64,000 nt of DNA from Soonwooa buanensis (GCF_900167905.1 NZ_FUYZ01000005.1:180072-244071), one strand, 5' to 3'. Positions 49,139 through 59,013 are shown, counted from the stretch's first letter. Notes: a model not told the origin generated them from the sequence alone. Translations and numbers: made by a program.

Positions 49139-49927
49139 ATGGTACATCAGTTAGCAGTCGTAGACAAACGTGCCAAGATTGGCAAAAATGTAGTTGTGGA
49201 AGCTTTTACCACAATTAGCGGAGATGTAGAAATTGGAGAAGGAACGTGGATTGGTCCTAATGTCACCATTATGGATGGTACCAAAATCGGAAAAAATTGC
49301 AAAGTTTTTCCAGGTGCCGTTTTAGGTGGTATACCACAGGATCTAAAATTTGATGGTGAGGATACGTTTGTGTATATCGGCGATAACACGGTGATTCGCG
49401 AAGCCGTAACAGTTAACCGTGGCACCAAAGCTTTGGGCTATACTAAAATCGGAAACGATTGTTTGGTTATGGCAACAGCGCATGTCGCTCACGATTGCGT
49501 ATTGGGTAATAATGTTATTATTGCTAACGCTTGCGGAATTGCAGGTCACGTAGAAATCGGCGATTACGTTGTGATGGGCGGATTGAGTGCCGTTCAGCAG
49601 TTTTGCAAAATCGGAAAACACGTGATGATTTCTGGAGGATCGTTGATCAGAAAGGATATTCCGCCTTATGTTAAAGTAGCGAGAGATCCAATTTCGTATG
49701 CTGGTATTAACTCGGTTGGACTTAGAAGACGTGGTTTTAGCAATGATAAAATTTTTGAAATTCAGAAGATTTATCGTGCCATTTTTCAAATGAAAATGAA
49801 CACAACACAAGCCATCGAATTCATCGAAAAAGAAATGCTACCAACGGTAGAAAGAGACGAGATTTTAACCTTTATCCAAAACTCACCGCGAGGTATTGTT
49901 AAAGGCTATGGCTCATCAAAAGATTAA
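49139..49927 (+). CDS. lpxA: UDP-N-acetylglucosamine O-acyltransferase
   Basis: LpxA transfers a 3-hydroxyacyl chain from ACP to UDP-GlcNAc, the first step of lipid A synthesis. Its 262 residues form a hexapeptide-repeat beta-helix plus a helical C-terminus. VLGGIPQDLKFDGED and VMATAHVAHDCVLG (catalytic His) are diagnostic, followed by GINSVGLRRRGF. It starts directly after lpxC-fabZ (no gap) and is followed 34 bp later by efp, all one transcript. Confidence 0.97.
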   Translation: MVHQLAVVDKRAKIGKNVVVEAFTTISGDVEIGEGTWIGPNVTIMDGTKIGKNCKVFPGAVLGGIPQDLKFDGEDTFVYIGDNTVIREAVTVNRGTKALGYTKIGNDCLVMATAHVAHDCVLGNNVIIANACGIAGHVEIGDYVVMGGLSAVQQFCKIGKHVMISGGSLIRKDIPPYVKVARDPISYAGINSVGLRRRGFSNDKIFEIQKIYRAIFQMKMNTTQAIEFIEKEMLPTVERDEILTFIQNSPRGIVKGYGSSKD

Positions 49928-49961
49928 ATTTAAAAATCATAAAATAAAGAAATAAATATTA

Positions 49962-50525
49962 ATGGCAACAACAGCTGATATTAAAAAAGGTCTTTGTATT
50001 GAATACAGTAACGACATCTACAAAATCATCGATTTTCAACACGTTAAGCCAGGAAAAGGTCCTGCTTTCGTAAGAACAAAATTGAAAAGTGTAACCAACG
50101 GAAAAGTTCTAGATAACACGTTTTCTGCAGGTCACAAAATCGATGAAGTTAAAGTAATTACTAGAAAATTCCAGTATTTATACGATGACGAAAATGGTTT
50201 CCACTTTATGAATAACGACGATTTTTCTCAACTTTATATCAATAAAGAAATGATTGAAAACGCACAATTCATGAAAGCTGGAGAAGAGGTAACTATCGTT
50301 TTGAAAGAAGCTGATGAGACGCCACTTTCTGCTGAGATCCCACCAACAGTATATTTGGATGTTGTAGAAGCTGATCCAGGTGTTAAAGGTAACACAGCAA
50401 CTAACGCTCTTAAAAATGCAATTGTTGAGACAGGCGCAAGAGTTTTGGTTCCGTTGTTTATCGAAGCTGGAGATAAGATTAAAGTTAATACAGAAGACGG
50501 TTCTTATCTGGAAAGAGTAAAATAA
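49962..50525 (+). CDS. efp: Elongation factor P
   Basis: EF-P relieves ribosome stalling at consecutive prolines. Its 187 residues form three beta-barrel domains. The loop VKPGKGPAF exposes Lys32, the position modified in many bacteria. GNTATNALKNAIVETGA is the domain III signature. It sits inside the lipid A cluster and ends at a terminator that separates it from the second lpxD-like gene. Confidence 0.97.
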   Translation: MATTADIKKGLCIEYSNDIYKIIDFQHVKPGKGPAFVRTKLKSVTNGKVLDNTFSAGHKIDEVKVITRKFQYLYDDENGFHFMNNDDFSQLYINKEMIENAQFMKAGEEVTIVLKEADETPLSAEIPPTVYLDVVEADPGVKGNTATNALKNAIVETGARVLVPLFIEAGDKIKVNTEDGSYLERVK

Positions 50526-50532
50526 ATAATAT

Positions 50533-50563
50533 AAGCGTTTTGATTTCCAAAGCGCTTTTTTTT
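50533..50563 (+). terminator. Terminator between efp and the second lpxD-like gene
   Basis: Stem AAGCGTTTTG/CAAAGCGCTT (one U-G pair) with a 5-nt loop, then T8. Confidence 0.82.
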
Positions 50564-50580
50564 GATAAATAGTTATTGTT

Positions 50581-51480
50581 ATGACATTTAGCCAACCACA
50601 GACGCTTAAGTCTATCGCTGATCTTATCCAATCAAAATATGTTGGTCCCGAAGATTTTCAAATTTTAGGAACTAACGAAATTCACCGTGTTAAAGCTGGA
50701 GAAATTGTATTTGTTAACCATCCTAAATATTATGATAAAGCTTTAAACTCCGATGCAACAATTATCTTAATTGATAAAGAAGTCGATTGTCCGGAAGGAA
50801 AAGCTCTGCTGATTTCGGAAGATCCTTTTAGAGATTTTAATAAAATTAATACACATTTCACGAAAATTACTAACTTTTTTGGTGAACTTTCTAAACCAGA
50901 AATTGGCGAAAATTCTCAAATCCATCCAAGTGTAACTATTGGTAACAATGTTAAAATCGGAAAAAATTGCATTATTTATCCTAATGTCGTTATCGGAGAT
51001 GATACGATAATTGGTGATAATGTGATAATCCAAGCCAATACGGTTTTGGGCGGAAACGCATTTTATTACAGAAAGTTAAACGGCAATTTTGATCGTCTTA
51101 TTTCTGTCGGGAATGTTGTTATCGAAAACAATGTAGAAATCGGTGTTGGATGTACGATTGACAGAGGCGTTACAGATATTACGTTAATCGGTGAAGGCAG
51201 CGTTCTTGACAACCAAATTCAAATTGGACATGACACAGTTATTGGAAAACGTTGTCTAATTGCATCGCAAACAGGAATTGCAGGTTGTTGTATTATCGAA
51301 GACGAAGTGACAATTTGGGGGCAAGTTGGTATGGCGTCAGGTCTTAGAATTGAGTCTGGGACGGTACTTCTTGCCAAGACTGGTGTTAACCGTGATTTGA
51401 AAAAAGGAACTTATTTTGGGCCAATTGCAGAAGAATTCCGCAGTTATCTTAAAAAAGAAGTGAAACTAAAGAATCTCTAA
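50581..51480 (+). CDS. LpxD-like hexapeptide acyltransferase (second copy)
   Basis: This 299-residue protein resembles LpxD: an N-terminal domain with VKAGEIVFVNHPKYYDKAL, then hexapeptide repeats, QANTVLGGNAFYYRK in place of the usual NTVIGGDGFGF signature, and LDNQIQIGHDTVIG with the probable catalytic His. It is about 40 residues shorter than LpxD upstream. Bacteroidota often keep such a paralogue here. It may use a different acyl chain or acceptor. It starts 18 bp after the efp terminator, so it probably depends on partial read-through. Confidence 0.85.
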   Translation: MTFSQPQTLKSIADLIQSKYVGPEDFQILGTNEIHRVKAGEIVFVNHPKYYDKALNSDATIILIDKEVDCPEGKALLISEDPFRDFNKINTHFTKITNFFGELSKPEIGENSQIHPSVTIGNNVKIGKNCIIYPNVVIGDDTIIGDNVIIQANTVLGGNAFYYRKLNGNFDRLISVGNVVIENNVEIGVGCTIDRGVTDITLIGEGSVLDNQIQIGHDTVIGKRCLIASQTGIAGCCIIEDEVTIWGQVGMASGLRIESGTVLLAKTGVNRDLKKGTYFGPIAEEFRSYLKKEVKLKNL

Positions 51481-51534
51481 ATTAATTCTGTGATAAAAAA
51501 CAAAAATCAGTATTCACTTTCCAAGAATATTGAC

Positions 51535-51542
51535 TATTTTTG
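51535..51542 (+). promoter_or_regulatory. Probable -7 promoter box of sucD
   Basis: TATTTTTG fits TAnnTTTG and ends 43 nt before the sucD ATG. No clear -33 element is visible. Confidence 0.45.
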
Positions 51543-51585
51543 TGTTTTATCAATATTATTTAAAATTTAAAAAAATAGAAATAAA

Positions 51586-52458
51586 ATGTCAGTATTAGTA
51601 AACAAGGATTCTAAAGTAATCGTACAAGGTTTTACAGGTAACGAAGGAACTTTCCACGCAGGTCAAATGATCGAATACGGAACAAACGTAGTAGGAGGTG
51701 TAACACCAGGAAAAGGTGGAACTGAGCACTTAGGAAAGCCAGTATTCAACACAGTTGCAGATGCTGTTGCAAAAGCGGGAGCTAACGTAAGTATCATTTT
51801 TGTACCACCAGCATTCGCTGCTGATGCAATTATGGAAGCTGCAGATGCAGGTATCAAAGTTATCGTTTGTATTACAGAAGGTATCCCTGTAGAAGACATG
51901 GTAAAAGTTAAGAGCTACATCCAAGACAGAGATTGTAGATTAATTGGTCCTAACTGCCCAGGTATCATTACTTCTGATGAAGCTAAAATTGGTATTATGC
52001 CAGGTTTCGTTTTCAAAAAAGGTAAAGTAGGTATCGTTTCTAAATCTGGTACTTTAACTTACGAAGCTGCTGACCAAGTTGTAAAAGCTGGTTACGGTGT
52101 TTCTACTGCAATCGGTATTGGTGGTGACCCAATTATTGGTACTACAACTAAAGAAGCTTTAGAATTATTCATCAACGATCCAGAAACTGAAGCAGTTGTT
52201 ATGATTGGTGAGATTGGTGGTTCTCTAGAAGCTGAAGCTGCAAGATGGTACAGAGATAGCGGTTCTAAAAAACCAGTTGTTGGTTTCATCGCTGGACAAA
52301 CTGCGCCTAAAGGTAGAACAATGGGGCACGCTGGTGCTATCGTAGGTGGAGCAGAAGATACTGCGCAAGCTAAAATGGCTATCATGAGCGAATGTGGTAT
52401 CAACGTTGTTGATTCTCCAGCTGAGATTGGTGCTACTGTAGCTAAAGTTTTAGGATAA
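51586..52458 (+). CDS. sucD: Succinate--CoA ligase, alpha subunit
   Basis: SucD is the CoA-binding, phosphohistidine subunit of succinyl-CoA synthetase in the TCA cycle. Its 290 residues match. [16 protein letters not shown] is the CoA-binding start, [11 protein letters not shown] follows near residue 125, and the phosphorylated His is His248 in GHAGAIVGG. The beta subunit gene (sucC) is not in the window. Codon use is visibly that of a highly expressed gene. Confidence 0.97.
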   Translation: MSVLVNKDSKVIVQGFTGNEGTFHAGQMIEYGTNVVGGVTPGKGGTEHLGKPVFNTVADAVAKAGANVSIIFVPPAFAADAIMEAADAGIKVIVCITEGIPVEDMVKVKSYIQDRDCRLIGPNCPGIITSDEAKIGIMPGFVFKKGKVGIVSKSGTLTYEAADQVVKAGYGVSTAIGIGGDPIIGTTTKEALELFINDPETEAVVMIGEIGGSLEAEAARWYRDSGSKKPVVGFIAGQTAPKGRTMGHAGAIVGGAEDTAQAKMAIMSECGINVVDSPAEIGATVAKVLG

Positions 52459-52486
52459 GACTTCCGAAAAAAAATAACACTTTCTG

Positions 52487-53152
52487 ATGAAAAAAATATT
52501 AATAGGAACTGCTTTGTCATTGGCCGCAATGATGCAAGCACAGATTGACTTTAGTGCAACGAGATTTGGTTTAACGGCAGGAGGGACTTATTCAAGAATC
52601 CAAAATGCTCATAACCCATCGGGCCCTAGATATTCGGTGATGGCAGGTGCTTTAGCTTTAACACCTATTGGAACTGATGATCAGTTTTACATTCAGACTG
52701 AAGTTTTATACTTTGGTGCAGGTGAAGGCGGGGACAAGAGTGTTGAGGACAAAAAGGGCTGGCCTCATGCAGTATATGCTAATAATTATCTGAGTATTCC
52801 TATTAGTTTTAAAACTTATTTTTCTGAAAATGAAAGTGAGTTTTTTGCCTTAGCAGGACCAAGATTTGATTTTATGATTAGTCAAAATGATAAAAATCCT
52901 CCTCCAGGTAAAGAATATTATTCGGCAGATAGCTATGGTAAAGCTGCAAAGTTTAACTTGGGTGTTGGCGCTGGGGTTGGTTACAGTTATAAGCGTCAGT
53001 GGGAAATTACAGCACGTTATGATATCCATCTTATGAATGTCTACCCACATCTTAAAGATTCTGTTACCGAACAAGGTACAAAAGATCCAAGTGTCTATAG
53101 CAAGAAAAGCGAACATATCATCAATGTAGGTATTTCCTATATTTTTCAGTAA
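52487..53152 (+). CDS. Outer membrane beta-barrel protein (PorT/OmpW-like fold)
   Basis: This 221-residue protein has a signal peptide (to about MMQAQ) and alternating beta-strands such as FGLTAGGTYSR, FYIQTEVLYFGAG and LGVGAGVGYSYKRQWEITARYD. It ends in an aromatic C-terminal strand (INVGISYIFQ), typical of outer membrane barrels with about eight strands. The fold matches the porT-type family of Bacteroidota, but that family is broad and a role in secretion is not shown. It lies 28 bp after sucD. Confidence 0.85.
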   Translation: MKKILIGTALSLAAMMQAQIDFSATRFGLTAGGTYSRIQNAHNPSGPRYSVMAGALALTPIGTDDQFYIQTEVLYFGAGEGGDKSVEDKKGWPHAVYANNYLSIPISFKTYFSENESEFFALAGPRFDFMISQNDKNPPPGKEYYSADSYGKAAKFNLGVGAGVGYSYKRQWEITARYDIHLMNVYPHLKDSVTEQGTKDPSVYSKKSEHIINVGISYIFQ

Positions 53153-53174
53153 GCTTTTTCTTAAATAAATAAAG

Positions 53175-53210
53175 AATCCCGCGAAACGAAGTTTCGCGGG
53201 ATTTTATTTT
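53175..53210. terminator. Terminator between the barrel gene and the M1 peptidase gene
   Basis: Perfect 13-bp stem AATCCCGCGAAAC/GTTTCGCGGGATT with a GAA loop and T-rich flank, at a convergent junction. Confidence 0.88.
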
Positions 53211-53230
53211 AGTAATAATTCTTGAAAATG

Positions 53231-55744
53231 TTATTTATAATCTTCAATCGCTTTGTTAATCGCGTCAATTTGTTCATGAAGACTTTGGCTTTGAGGATTT
53301 TGTTTTAGAAGTTGCATCTTCTTATTTAAACCTTCTTTCATGATTTGTACCAACATCATTTTTGCTTGTGGATTTGCAGAAATTTCACTTTTTGCTTGTC
53401 CCATAACTTTGGTCATCGCTTTTGTCGCTTTCGTATTATCAGAGTTCATAATCCAGTTAAAACCTTCTTCGGCAACAGCGCCAAGTTCTGCATCTTGGAA
53501 TTTAATAAAAGGATAAAATAAAACTTGACCACCAATATTTTCCATTTGCGATTCGATTTTATTTTTAACGATAATCGGCATCAGTTTGTTGATTAGATCT
53601 TCAGAAGCATTTGATAAATCAATATTTTGCATTAATGCAACGGTTTTCTGAGGTTCGATATCTGCTAAAGCCGCGATAGAATTCCCTTTAACTGAATTGG
53701 AAACCGCAGAAATTCCTTTTTCATAAATACTAACGTACTTTTTATCTTTCGTTTTAGAAAGTGCCGAAATTGCCGCTGCTTGAGCTAAAGTTTTAGGATC
53801 ATTTTGTGCGATATTTTCAACATCTTTTAAAAGAAGTTTAGCTTGTTCTGGTTTTGATAAATCAATGGCTGAAAGTGCGAGAATTCTGATTCTATGTGAA
53901 GAATCTTTAAGCGCCGCTGCTAATATTTTTAAAACAGAAGTGTTTTTATCAATATTTTCTTTTGCAAATTCTACAGCAAGATATCTACTTTTAAATTCTT
54001 TTGCTTTTGTATATTGAACTACATATTGATCAGCAGTTTTGTTGTCATTTATTTCTGTTAAAAGAACTTGATCGGCGTTAACGTTCACTAAGTTTGGTTG
54101 TTGTGCAAAGTTGAAAGTAAAACTTTGACTAGCTTTCGCATCTGCCCAAACATTATAACGTTTTGGGATACCATTTTCATAAACATCAATCGCTAACGGG
54201 AACTGAAAGTATGCACCAGTTTGCGTTTGTGTAACCGCGACATTCACTTGTTTTTTTACAGGTTCGTAAGTGTAATTGATACTAAGTTTTGGATGTCCTG
54301 CACCATAATACCATTGGTTGAAAAACCAGTTAAGATCTTTCCCAGACACTTTTTCTAGAGATAAACGAAGTTGTTGCGCTTCAGCATTTCCGTATTCATA
54401 AGTTTTAAGATAATCGTTTAATCCTGCAAAAAAGGCATCGTCGCCCAAATAACTTCTTAACATGTGCAAAATGCCACCACCTTTGTTATAAGTCACAGAA
54501 TCAAAAACATCTTCTCTAGAATCATAATCAAATCTAACTAGATTTTTTGTAAAGTTGGCAGGATTCATTTTATAAGCTTGAAGAGATTTTATCAATTTGT
54601 AATCGGCTTCATCTTTTCCGTACTTATACTCGTTCCAAAGATATTCGGAGTAGTCAGCAAAGCTTTCATTAACAGTCAAATTGCTCCAACTTTCGGCAGT
54701 TACCAAGTCGCCAAACCAATGGTGAAACAATTCGTGTGCAATGGTATCTTCCCAACGGTTTTCGTCAATAAGGTCGCCTGGTTTTTGTTGGGAGGCTTCG
54801 CCATGCAGCGTCGCTGTTGTATTTTCCATCGCACCAGAAACATAGTCGCGACCAGCCATTTGATCATATTTTGACCAAGGATATGGATAATTTAGCTTGT
54901 TTGAAAAGAACTCCATCATTTCTGGTGTGTTTCCAAAAATCTGTTTAGCATAAGGCTCGTATTCCTTTTCTACATAGTAATTTACAGGAATATTTTTCCA
55001 TTTATCTTTAATAACTGCAAAATCGCCAACGCCCATAAAGAATAGATAAGGCGAATGTTTTTTGTCCATCACCCAATAATCGGTGCGCAGACCGTTCGCT
55101 TCTTTTGTTGAACTTTTCAAAAGTCCGTTCGATAACGTAACATATTTATCAGGAACCGTCATGTAGATTTCCTGAGTTGTTTTTTGGTTGGTTTTATCAA
55201 TGGTTGGGAACCAAGCCGAAGAAGATTCGGTTTCGCCTTGCGTCCAGATTTGCGTTGGTTTGTCAGGATCTTTTCCTTGAGCGTTGATGAAGTACAAACC
55301 TTTGGCATCGTTAATCGCGGCACTTCCTTTTTGTGTTACTTCATTAGGACGCGCTGTATATTTGATGTAGACTGTATAATCTTGATTTTTTTGATAAGTT
55401 TTGTCAAGATTTATTTTTAAAATATCGTTTTTGTAATCGTATTTAAGCGCTTGTTTTGATCCGTTTTTATCCAAAGCAACTTCGTGGATCAACATGGCTT
55501 TTGCATTAAGAACCAAAGAATCTGTCGGCGTAAAGTAAGGCGATGCTGTCAACCATTCTTCACCATGAAGTTGTTCTTTCTCGTAGTCGAAACTAACTTT
55601 TAATTTGGTGTGTTTTAATTCTGTCATTTTGGTATGTGTCGCGCGATAGACTTTTTCTCGTCCCGAATAATCGGTTTGTGCAAAAGCTAAATTAGAATTA
55701 AATAAAGCGCCTAACAATAATGAAGATATGACGATTTTTTTCAT
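53231..55744 (-). CDS. M1 family metallopeptidase (aminopeptidase N-like), exported
   Basis: This zinc aminopeptidase has 837 residues from the preferred start MKKIVISSLLLGALF, which makes a clear signal peptide ending at AFAQ. An in-frame ATG 8 codons upstream lies at the end of the preceding gene and would spoil the leader. The exopeptidase motif GAMEN is at 304-308 and the zinc site HELFH at 337-341 with Glu360. The C-terminal third is a HEAT-like helical domain. It should trim peptides in the periplasm. It is 10 bp downstream of a DUF2306 gene. Confidence 0.94.
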   Translation of the reverse strand: MKKIVISSLLLGALFNSNLAFAQTDYSGREKVYRATHTKMTELKHTKLKVSFDYEKEQLHGEEWLTASPYFTPTDSLVLNAKAMLIHEVALDKNGSKQALKYDYKNDILKINLDKTYQKNQDYTVYIKYTARPNEVTQKGSAAINDAKGLYFINAQGKDPDKPTQIWTQGETESSSAWFPTIDKTNQKTTQEIYMTVPDKYVTLSNGLLKSSTKEANGLRTDYWVMDKKHSPYLFFMGVGDFAVIKDKWKNIPVNYYVEKEYEPYAKQIFGNTPEMMEFFSNKLNYPYPWSKYDQMAGRDYVSGAMENTTATLHGEASQQKPGDLIDENRWEDTIAHELFHHWFGDLVTAESWSNLTVNESFADYSEYLWNEYKYGKDEADYKLIKSLQAYKMNPANFTKNLVRFDYDSREDVFDSVTYNKGGGILHMLRSYLGDDAFFAGLNDYLKTYEYGNAEAQQLRLSLEKVSGKDLNWFFNQWYYGAGHPKLSINYTYEPVKKQVNVAVTQTQTGAYFQFPLAIDVYENGIPKRYNVWADAKASQSFTFNFAQQPNLVNVNADQVLLTEINDNKTADQYVVQYTKAKEFKSRYLAVEFAKENIDKNTSVLKILAAALKDSSHRIRILALSAIDLSKPEQAKLLLKDVENIAQNDPKTLAQAAAISALSKTKDKKYVSIYEKGISAVSNSVKGNSIAALADIEPQKTVALMQNIDLSNASEDLINKLMPIIVKNKIESQMENIGGQVLFYPFIKFQDAELGAVAEEGFNWIMNSDNTKATKAMTKVMGQAKSEISANPQAKMMLVQIMKEGLNKKMQLLKQNPQSQSLHEQIDAINKAIEDYK

Positions 55745-55754
55745 AAGAGTTCTA

Positions 55755-56378
55755 TTATTTAATAACATCTAAAGTCGATGTTTTAATATTTTTAGTGATA
55801 ATATAAGCAAAGATAATATTTGGAATCCAACATAACCACGCAACGATGCGATAAGCGATGATAAAATCTTGAAAAATACCTTGTAGTATCGGTAAATAAA
55901 TTCTTAATGTCACCGCAGAAAAGCACGCAGCATAACTGTAAATCATCATTTTTTGATGCATTACTAAGTTCCTTTTTTTGATGGAAGTAAATGCTAAAAA
56001 TGTTGTTAAAAACCAAACAATGCCTAGGGAAGCAAATCCAATTGCAGTACTAATTCCGCCAGTGGCTTGTGTCGCAATTCCGATCCCAGCCAACGAGCTT
56101 AAAAATACAAAAATGATATAAAGTTTACCGAGTTTTCGATGGAAGCTTAGATTTTTATTTCGCCATTTTGGAATAAACTGAATCCATCCAATTAATAATG
56201 AAAGTCCTCCAAAGATGATGTGCGTGTAGAAACCAATATTCCAAAATAGATTTTGTAAGGTGTCTTGGTCTTTAAAGCGAAGTAGTCCAAAACTTCGATC
56301 TATGAAAAAATAAATCAAAGGATAAAGTCCGATTAACACGCATAAAACAGCAAAAATGATGAAGAATGTTTTTTTCAT
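55755..56378 (-). CDS. DUF2306 family integral membrane protein
   Basis: This 207-residue protein has about six hydrophobic segments, separated by basic loops (KWRNKNLSFHRKLGKLYI and HQKMMIYSYAA). The conserved HRKLGK and MHQKMM motifs with their histidines are typical of DUF2306. I know no function; the His pattern could bind a metal or heme. It is immediately upstream of the M1 peptidase gene and probably cotranscribed. Confidence 0.86.
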   Translation of the reverse strand: MKKTFFIIFAVLCVLIGLYPLIYFFIDRSFGLLRFKDQDTLQNLFWNIGFYTHIIFGGLSLLIGWIQFIPKWRNKNLSFHRKLGKLYIIFVFLSSLAGIGIATQATGGISTAIGFASLGIVWFLTTFLAFTSIKKRNLVMHQKMMIYSYAACFSAVTLRIYLPILQGIFQDFIIAYRIVAWLCWIPNIIFAYIITKNIKTSTLDVIK

Positions 56379-56527
56379 TCTTTATTGAATTGTTATTAAA
56401 TAAGTGCTCGAAGATGATAAATTGTTACAAAATACTATCACAAAAAAATGTTATTTATTCGACAATTTGTAGTCCATTTAGTTTTAGAAAATTATCAAAT
56501 TCTTGATAGGAAGATTTTTAATAAATA

Positions 56528-56558
56528 TAAAAAAAGCCCACGGTTTAAACCGTGGGCT
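56528..56558 (-). terminator. Rho-independent terminator of thyA
   Basis: The sequence from AGCCCACGG to CCGTGGGCT is a perfect 24-nt palindrome. On the minus strand it is followed by TTTTTTT, 30 nt beyond the thyA stop. Confidence 0.87.
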
Positions 56559-56588
56559 AGTAAGGATTTATTATCGATTTTAAAATTT

Positions 56589-57383
56589 CTAAATTGCAAC
56601 AGGCGCTTTTATTCCTGGATGTGGATCATAATTTTCTAACGTGAAATCTTCAAAATCAAAATCAAAAATATTTTTGATGTTAGGATTTAGTTTCATTGTT
56701 GGAAGCGCTTTTGGTTCGCGCGCCAATTGTCTGTCAACTTGCTCAAAATGATTGTTGTAAATATGGACATCACCAAAACTATGCACATAATCGCCAACTT
56801 CGAGGTCACAAACTTGTGCTACCATCATCAATAACAACGCATAACTCGCAATATTAAAAGGTACGCCTAGAAAGACATCCGCACTCCTTTGATAAAGTTG
56901 CAGCGACAATTTTCCGTCCGCTACATAAAACTGAAACATCGCATGACAAGGCGCTAAAGCCATATTTGGAATTTCAGCAACATTCCAAGCGGAAACAATA
57001 AGTCTGCGAGAATCAGGATTTTTTTTAATTTGATCAATCACTTCTGTTATTTGGTCAACGATTTTTCCGTTGGCACCTTCCCAACTTCTCCATTGTGCGC
57101 CATAGACAGGACCAAGATTTCCGTTTTCGTCCGCCCATTCGTCCCAAATGGAAACGCCCTTATCCTTTAAATATTTAATGTTGGTGTCACCTTTTAAGAA
57201 CCAAAGCAACTCATAAATTATCGACTTAAGATGAACTTTTTTCGTTGTAACCATCGGAAAACCTTTCGACAAATCATAACGCAATTGATAGCCAAAAACG
57301 CTTCTAGTACCAGTTCCGGTGCGATCGGTTTTGTCAGTTCCGTTATCTTTAATATGTTTTAGGAGATCCAAATAGTTTTGCAT
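56589..57383 (-). CDS. thyA: Thymidylate synthase
   Basis: ThyA methylates dUMP to dTMP using methylenetetrahydrofolate. Its 264 residues are the canonical length. The catalytic Cys146 lies in [25 protein letters not shown] binds phosphate near the N-terminus, and IYNNHFEQ and the terminal [10 protein letters not shown] complete the active site. No dihydrofolate reductase gene is adjacent. It is followed by a strong terminator. Confidence 0.97.
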   Translation of the reverse strand: MQNYLDLLKHIKDNGTDKTDRTGTGTRSVFGYQLRYDLSKGFPMVTTKKVHLKSIIYELLWFLKGDTNIKYLKDKGVSIWDEWADENGNLGPVYGAQWRSWEGANGKIVDQITEVIDQIKKNPDSRRLIVSAWNVAEIPNMALAPCHAMFQFYVADGKLSLQLYQRSADVFLGVPFNIASYALLLMMVAQVCDLEVGDYVHSFGDVHIYNNHFEQVDRQLAREPKALPTMKLNPNIKNIFDFDFEDFTLENYDPHPGIKAPVAI

Positions 57384-57479
57384 GAGAGTTTAATTTTATA
57401 TTTAAAACAGAAAATAGTTTCCGTTTTTAAACGTATTGAAATTCAAATTTAATAAAAAAAGAAATGACGAAAAATTGAT

Positions 57480-58904
57480 TTAGGATACCAAATTTAAACC
57501 TAGAAGTTTTGCTTCTTCGATGACAAAATTTCGCGCTTCTTTTTTATCATTACTAATAATACCTTCCAAAATGGCTTCTTTAACTTTTTCTTTCAGAATA
57601 CCAATTTCGCGACCAGGTTTTAGATCAAACATTTCCATAATTTCTTCTCCCGAAATAGGTGGTTGAAAGTTGCGGATATGATCTTTTTCTTCAACCTCTT
57701 TTATTTTTTCTGCGACATATTCAAAGTTCTTTTTAAAACGGGTTTGTTTAGCATAACTTTTGGTCGTAATGTCAGATTTGCAAAGAATAATTAAATCTTC
57801 CAAATCTTCGCCAGCATCAAACAAAAGTCGTCGCAGTGCAGAGTCCGAAGCATTGTCTGTCACCAAAGCAATGGGACGTGCGTGCATTCTGACCAATTTT
57901 TCAACGTATTTTAAATCTTGATTTAAAGGAAGTTTAAGACGCTTAAAAATATGTTTTACGATTTTGGAACCCAAAAATTCGTGTCCATGAAAGGTCCAAC
58001 CTGTTCCTTCAACAAATTTCTTGGTTGGCGCTTTTCCAATGTCGTGGAGTAGCGCTGTCCAACGTAACCATAATTTGTCAGTGTTTTCAGAAATATTATC
58101 GACCACTTCTAAAGTGTGATAAAAGTTGTCTTTATGCGTTTGTCCATCGACATCTTCGATGCCTTTTAGAGCTGTTAATTCGGGCAAAATAATTTGAAGA
58201 AGTCCAGTTTCTTCCAATAATTTGAGTCCAACTGAAGGCTTTTCGGAAAGCATAATTTTGTTGAATTCTACCATAATGCGTTCCATAGAAACGATGTGGA
58301 TTCTCTCAACTTCAGTTTTTATAGCTTCTAGAGATTTTTCTTCGATGTTAAATCCAAGTGTTGACGCAAAACGAATCGCGCGCATCATACGAAGTGGATC
58401 ATCCGAATAAGTCTGTAAAGGTTCTAGCGGCGTGCGAAGCGTTTTTTGTTCTAAATCCTGAAGTCCATTAAAAGGATCAATCAACTCACCGAAGTTATCT
58501 TTATTAAGTGAAATCGCCATTGCATTAATCGTGAAATCGCGACGTTTTTGATCATCTTCCAAAGTTCCGATTTCTACAAAAGGTTTGCGACTGTCTTCGC
58601 TGTAGCTTTCTTTTCGTGCACCAACAAATTCTAGTTCGAGGTCGTTGTGACGGAACATTGCCGTACCATAAGTTTTGAAAACGGCAACTTTAAGTTTAGG
58701 ATTAATTTCTTTCGCAATGCTTTCTGCAAGCTCGATTCCCGAAGATTCTGTGACAAAATCGATGTCGGTCGGCGCCTTGCGTTTCATTAACAAATCTCGA
58801 ACATAACCTCCAACTATATAGACAGATTGACCGTTGCGATGGGCAACTTCCGAAATGATTTTGAATAGTTTTAAATTTTTGTTCTGAGTTAAATTAACAT
58901 TCAT
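57480..58904 (-). CDS. cca: CCA-adding / poly(A) polymerase-family tRNA nucleotidyltransferase with HD domain
   Basis: This class II nucleotidyltransferase adds CCA to tRNA 3' ends; that role fits the window, because none of the four tRNA genes encodes CCA. Its 474 residues comprise the head (VGGYVRDLLM then PTDIDF with the metal-binding Asp47 and Asp49), an RNA-binding neck, and a C-terminal HD phosphohydrolase domain (LLHDIGKAPTKKF). A consensus -7 box lies 26 nt upstream of the start. Poly(A) polymerase activity cannot be excluded by sequence. Confidence 0.93.
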   Translation of the reverse strand: MNVNLTQNKNLKLFKIISEVAHRNGQSVYIVGGYVRDLLMKRKAPTDIDFVTESSGIELAESIAKEINPKLKVAVFKTYGTAMFRHNDLELEFVGARKESYSEDSRKPFVEIGTLEDDQKRRDFTINAMAISLNKDNFGELIDPFNGLQDLEQKTLRTPLEPLQTYSDDPLRMMRAIRFASTLGFNIEEKSLEAIKTEVERIHIVSMERIMVEFNKIMLSEKPSVGLKLLEETGLLQIILPELTALKGIEDVDGQTHKDNFYHTLEVVDNISENTDKLWLRWTALLHDIGKAPTKKFVEGTGWTFHGHEFLGSKIVKHIFKRLKLPLNQDLKYVEKLVRMHARPIALVTDNASDSALRRLLFDAGEDLEDLIILCKSDITTKSYAKQTRFKKNFEYVAEKIKEVEEKDHIRNFQPPISGEEIMEMFDLKPGREIGILKEKVKEAILEGIISNDKKEARNFVIEEAKLLGLNLVS

Positions 58905-58946
58905 AAGGCTTTCCGCAAATATTTGCTTGCAAAGATAAGGCTTTCC
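58903..58946. repeat. Repeated ATAAGGCTTTCC and palindrome in the cca leader
   Basis: ATAAGGCTTTCC occurs at 58903-58914 and 58935-58946, the first spanning the cca start codon. Between them, GCAAATATTTGC (58915-58926) is a perfect 12-nt palindrome. The second copy overlaps the -7 box. Confidence 0.55.
58930..58937 (-). promoter_or_regulatory. Probable -7 promoter box of cca
   Basis: The minus strand reads TATCTTTG, 25 nt from the ATG, giving a leader of about 20 nt that contains the palindrome. Confidence 0.55.
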
Positions 58947-58978
58947 TTAATTATGATTTGTCATTTTTTGAATAAGAG

Positions 58979-59013
58979 TCTGTTTAAAATTTTATCAATA
59001 AAATTTAAACAGA
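58979..59013. repeat. AT-rich imperfect inverted repeat
   Basis: TCTGTTTAAAATTTTAT and ATAAAATTTAAACAGA pair over 16 bp with one bulged A and a 2-nt loop. It lies in the cca-tsaC gap, with no T tract of terminator length. Confidence 0.5.
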
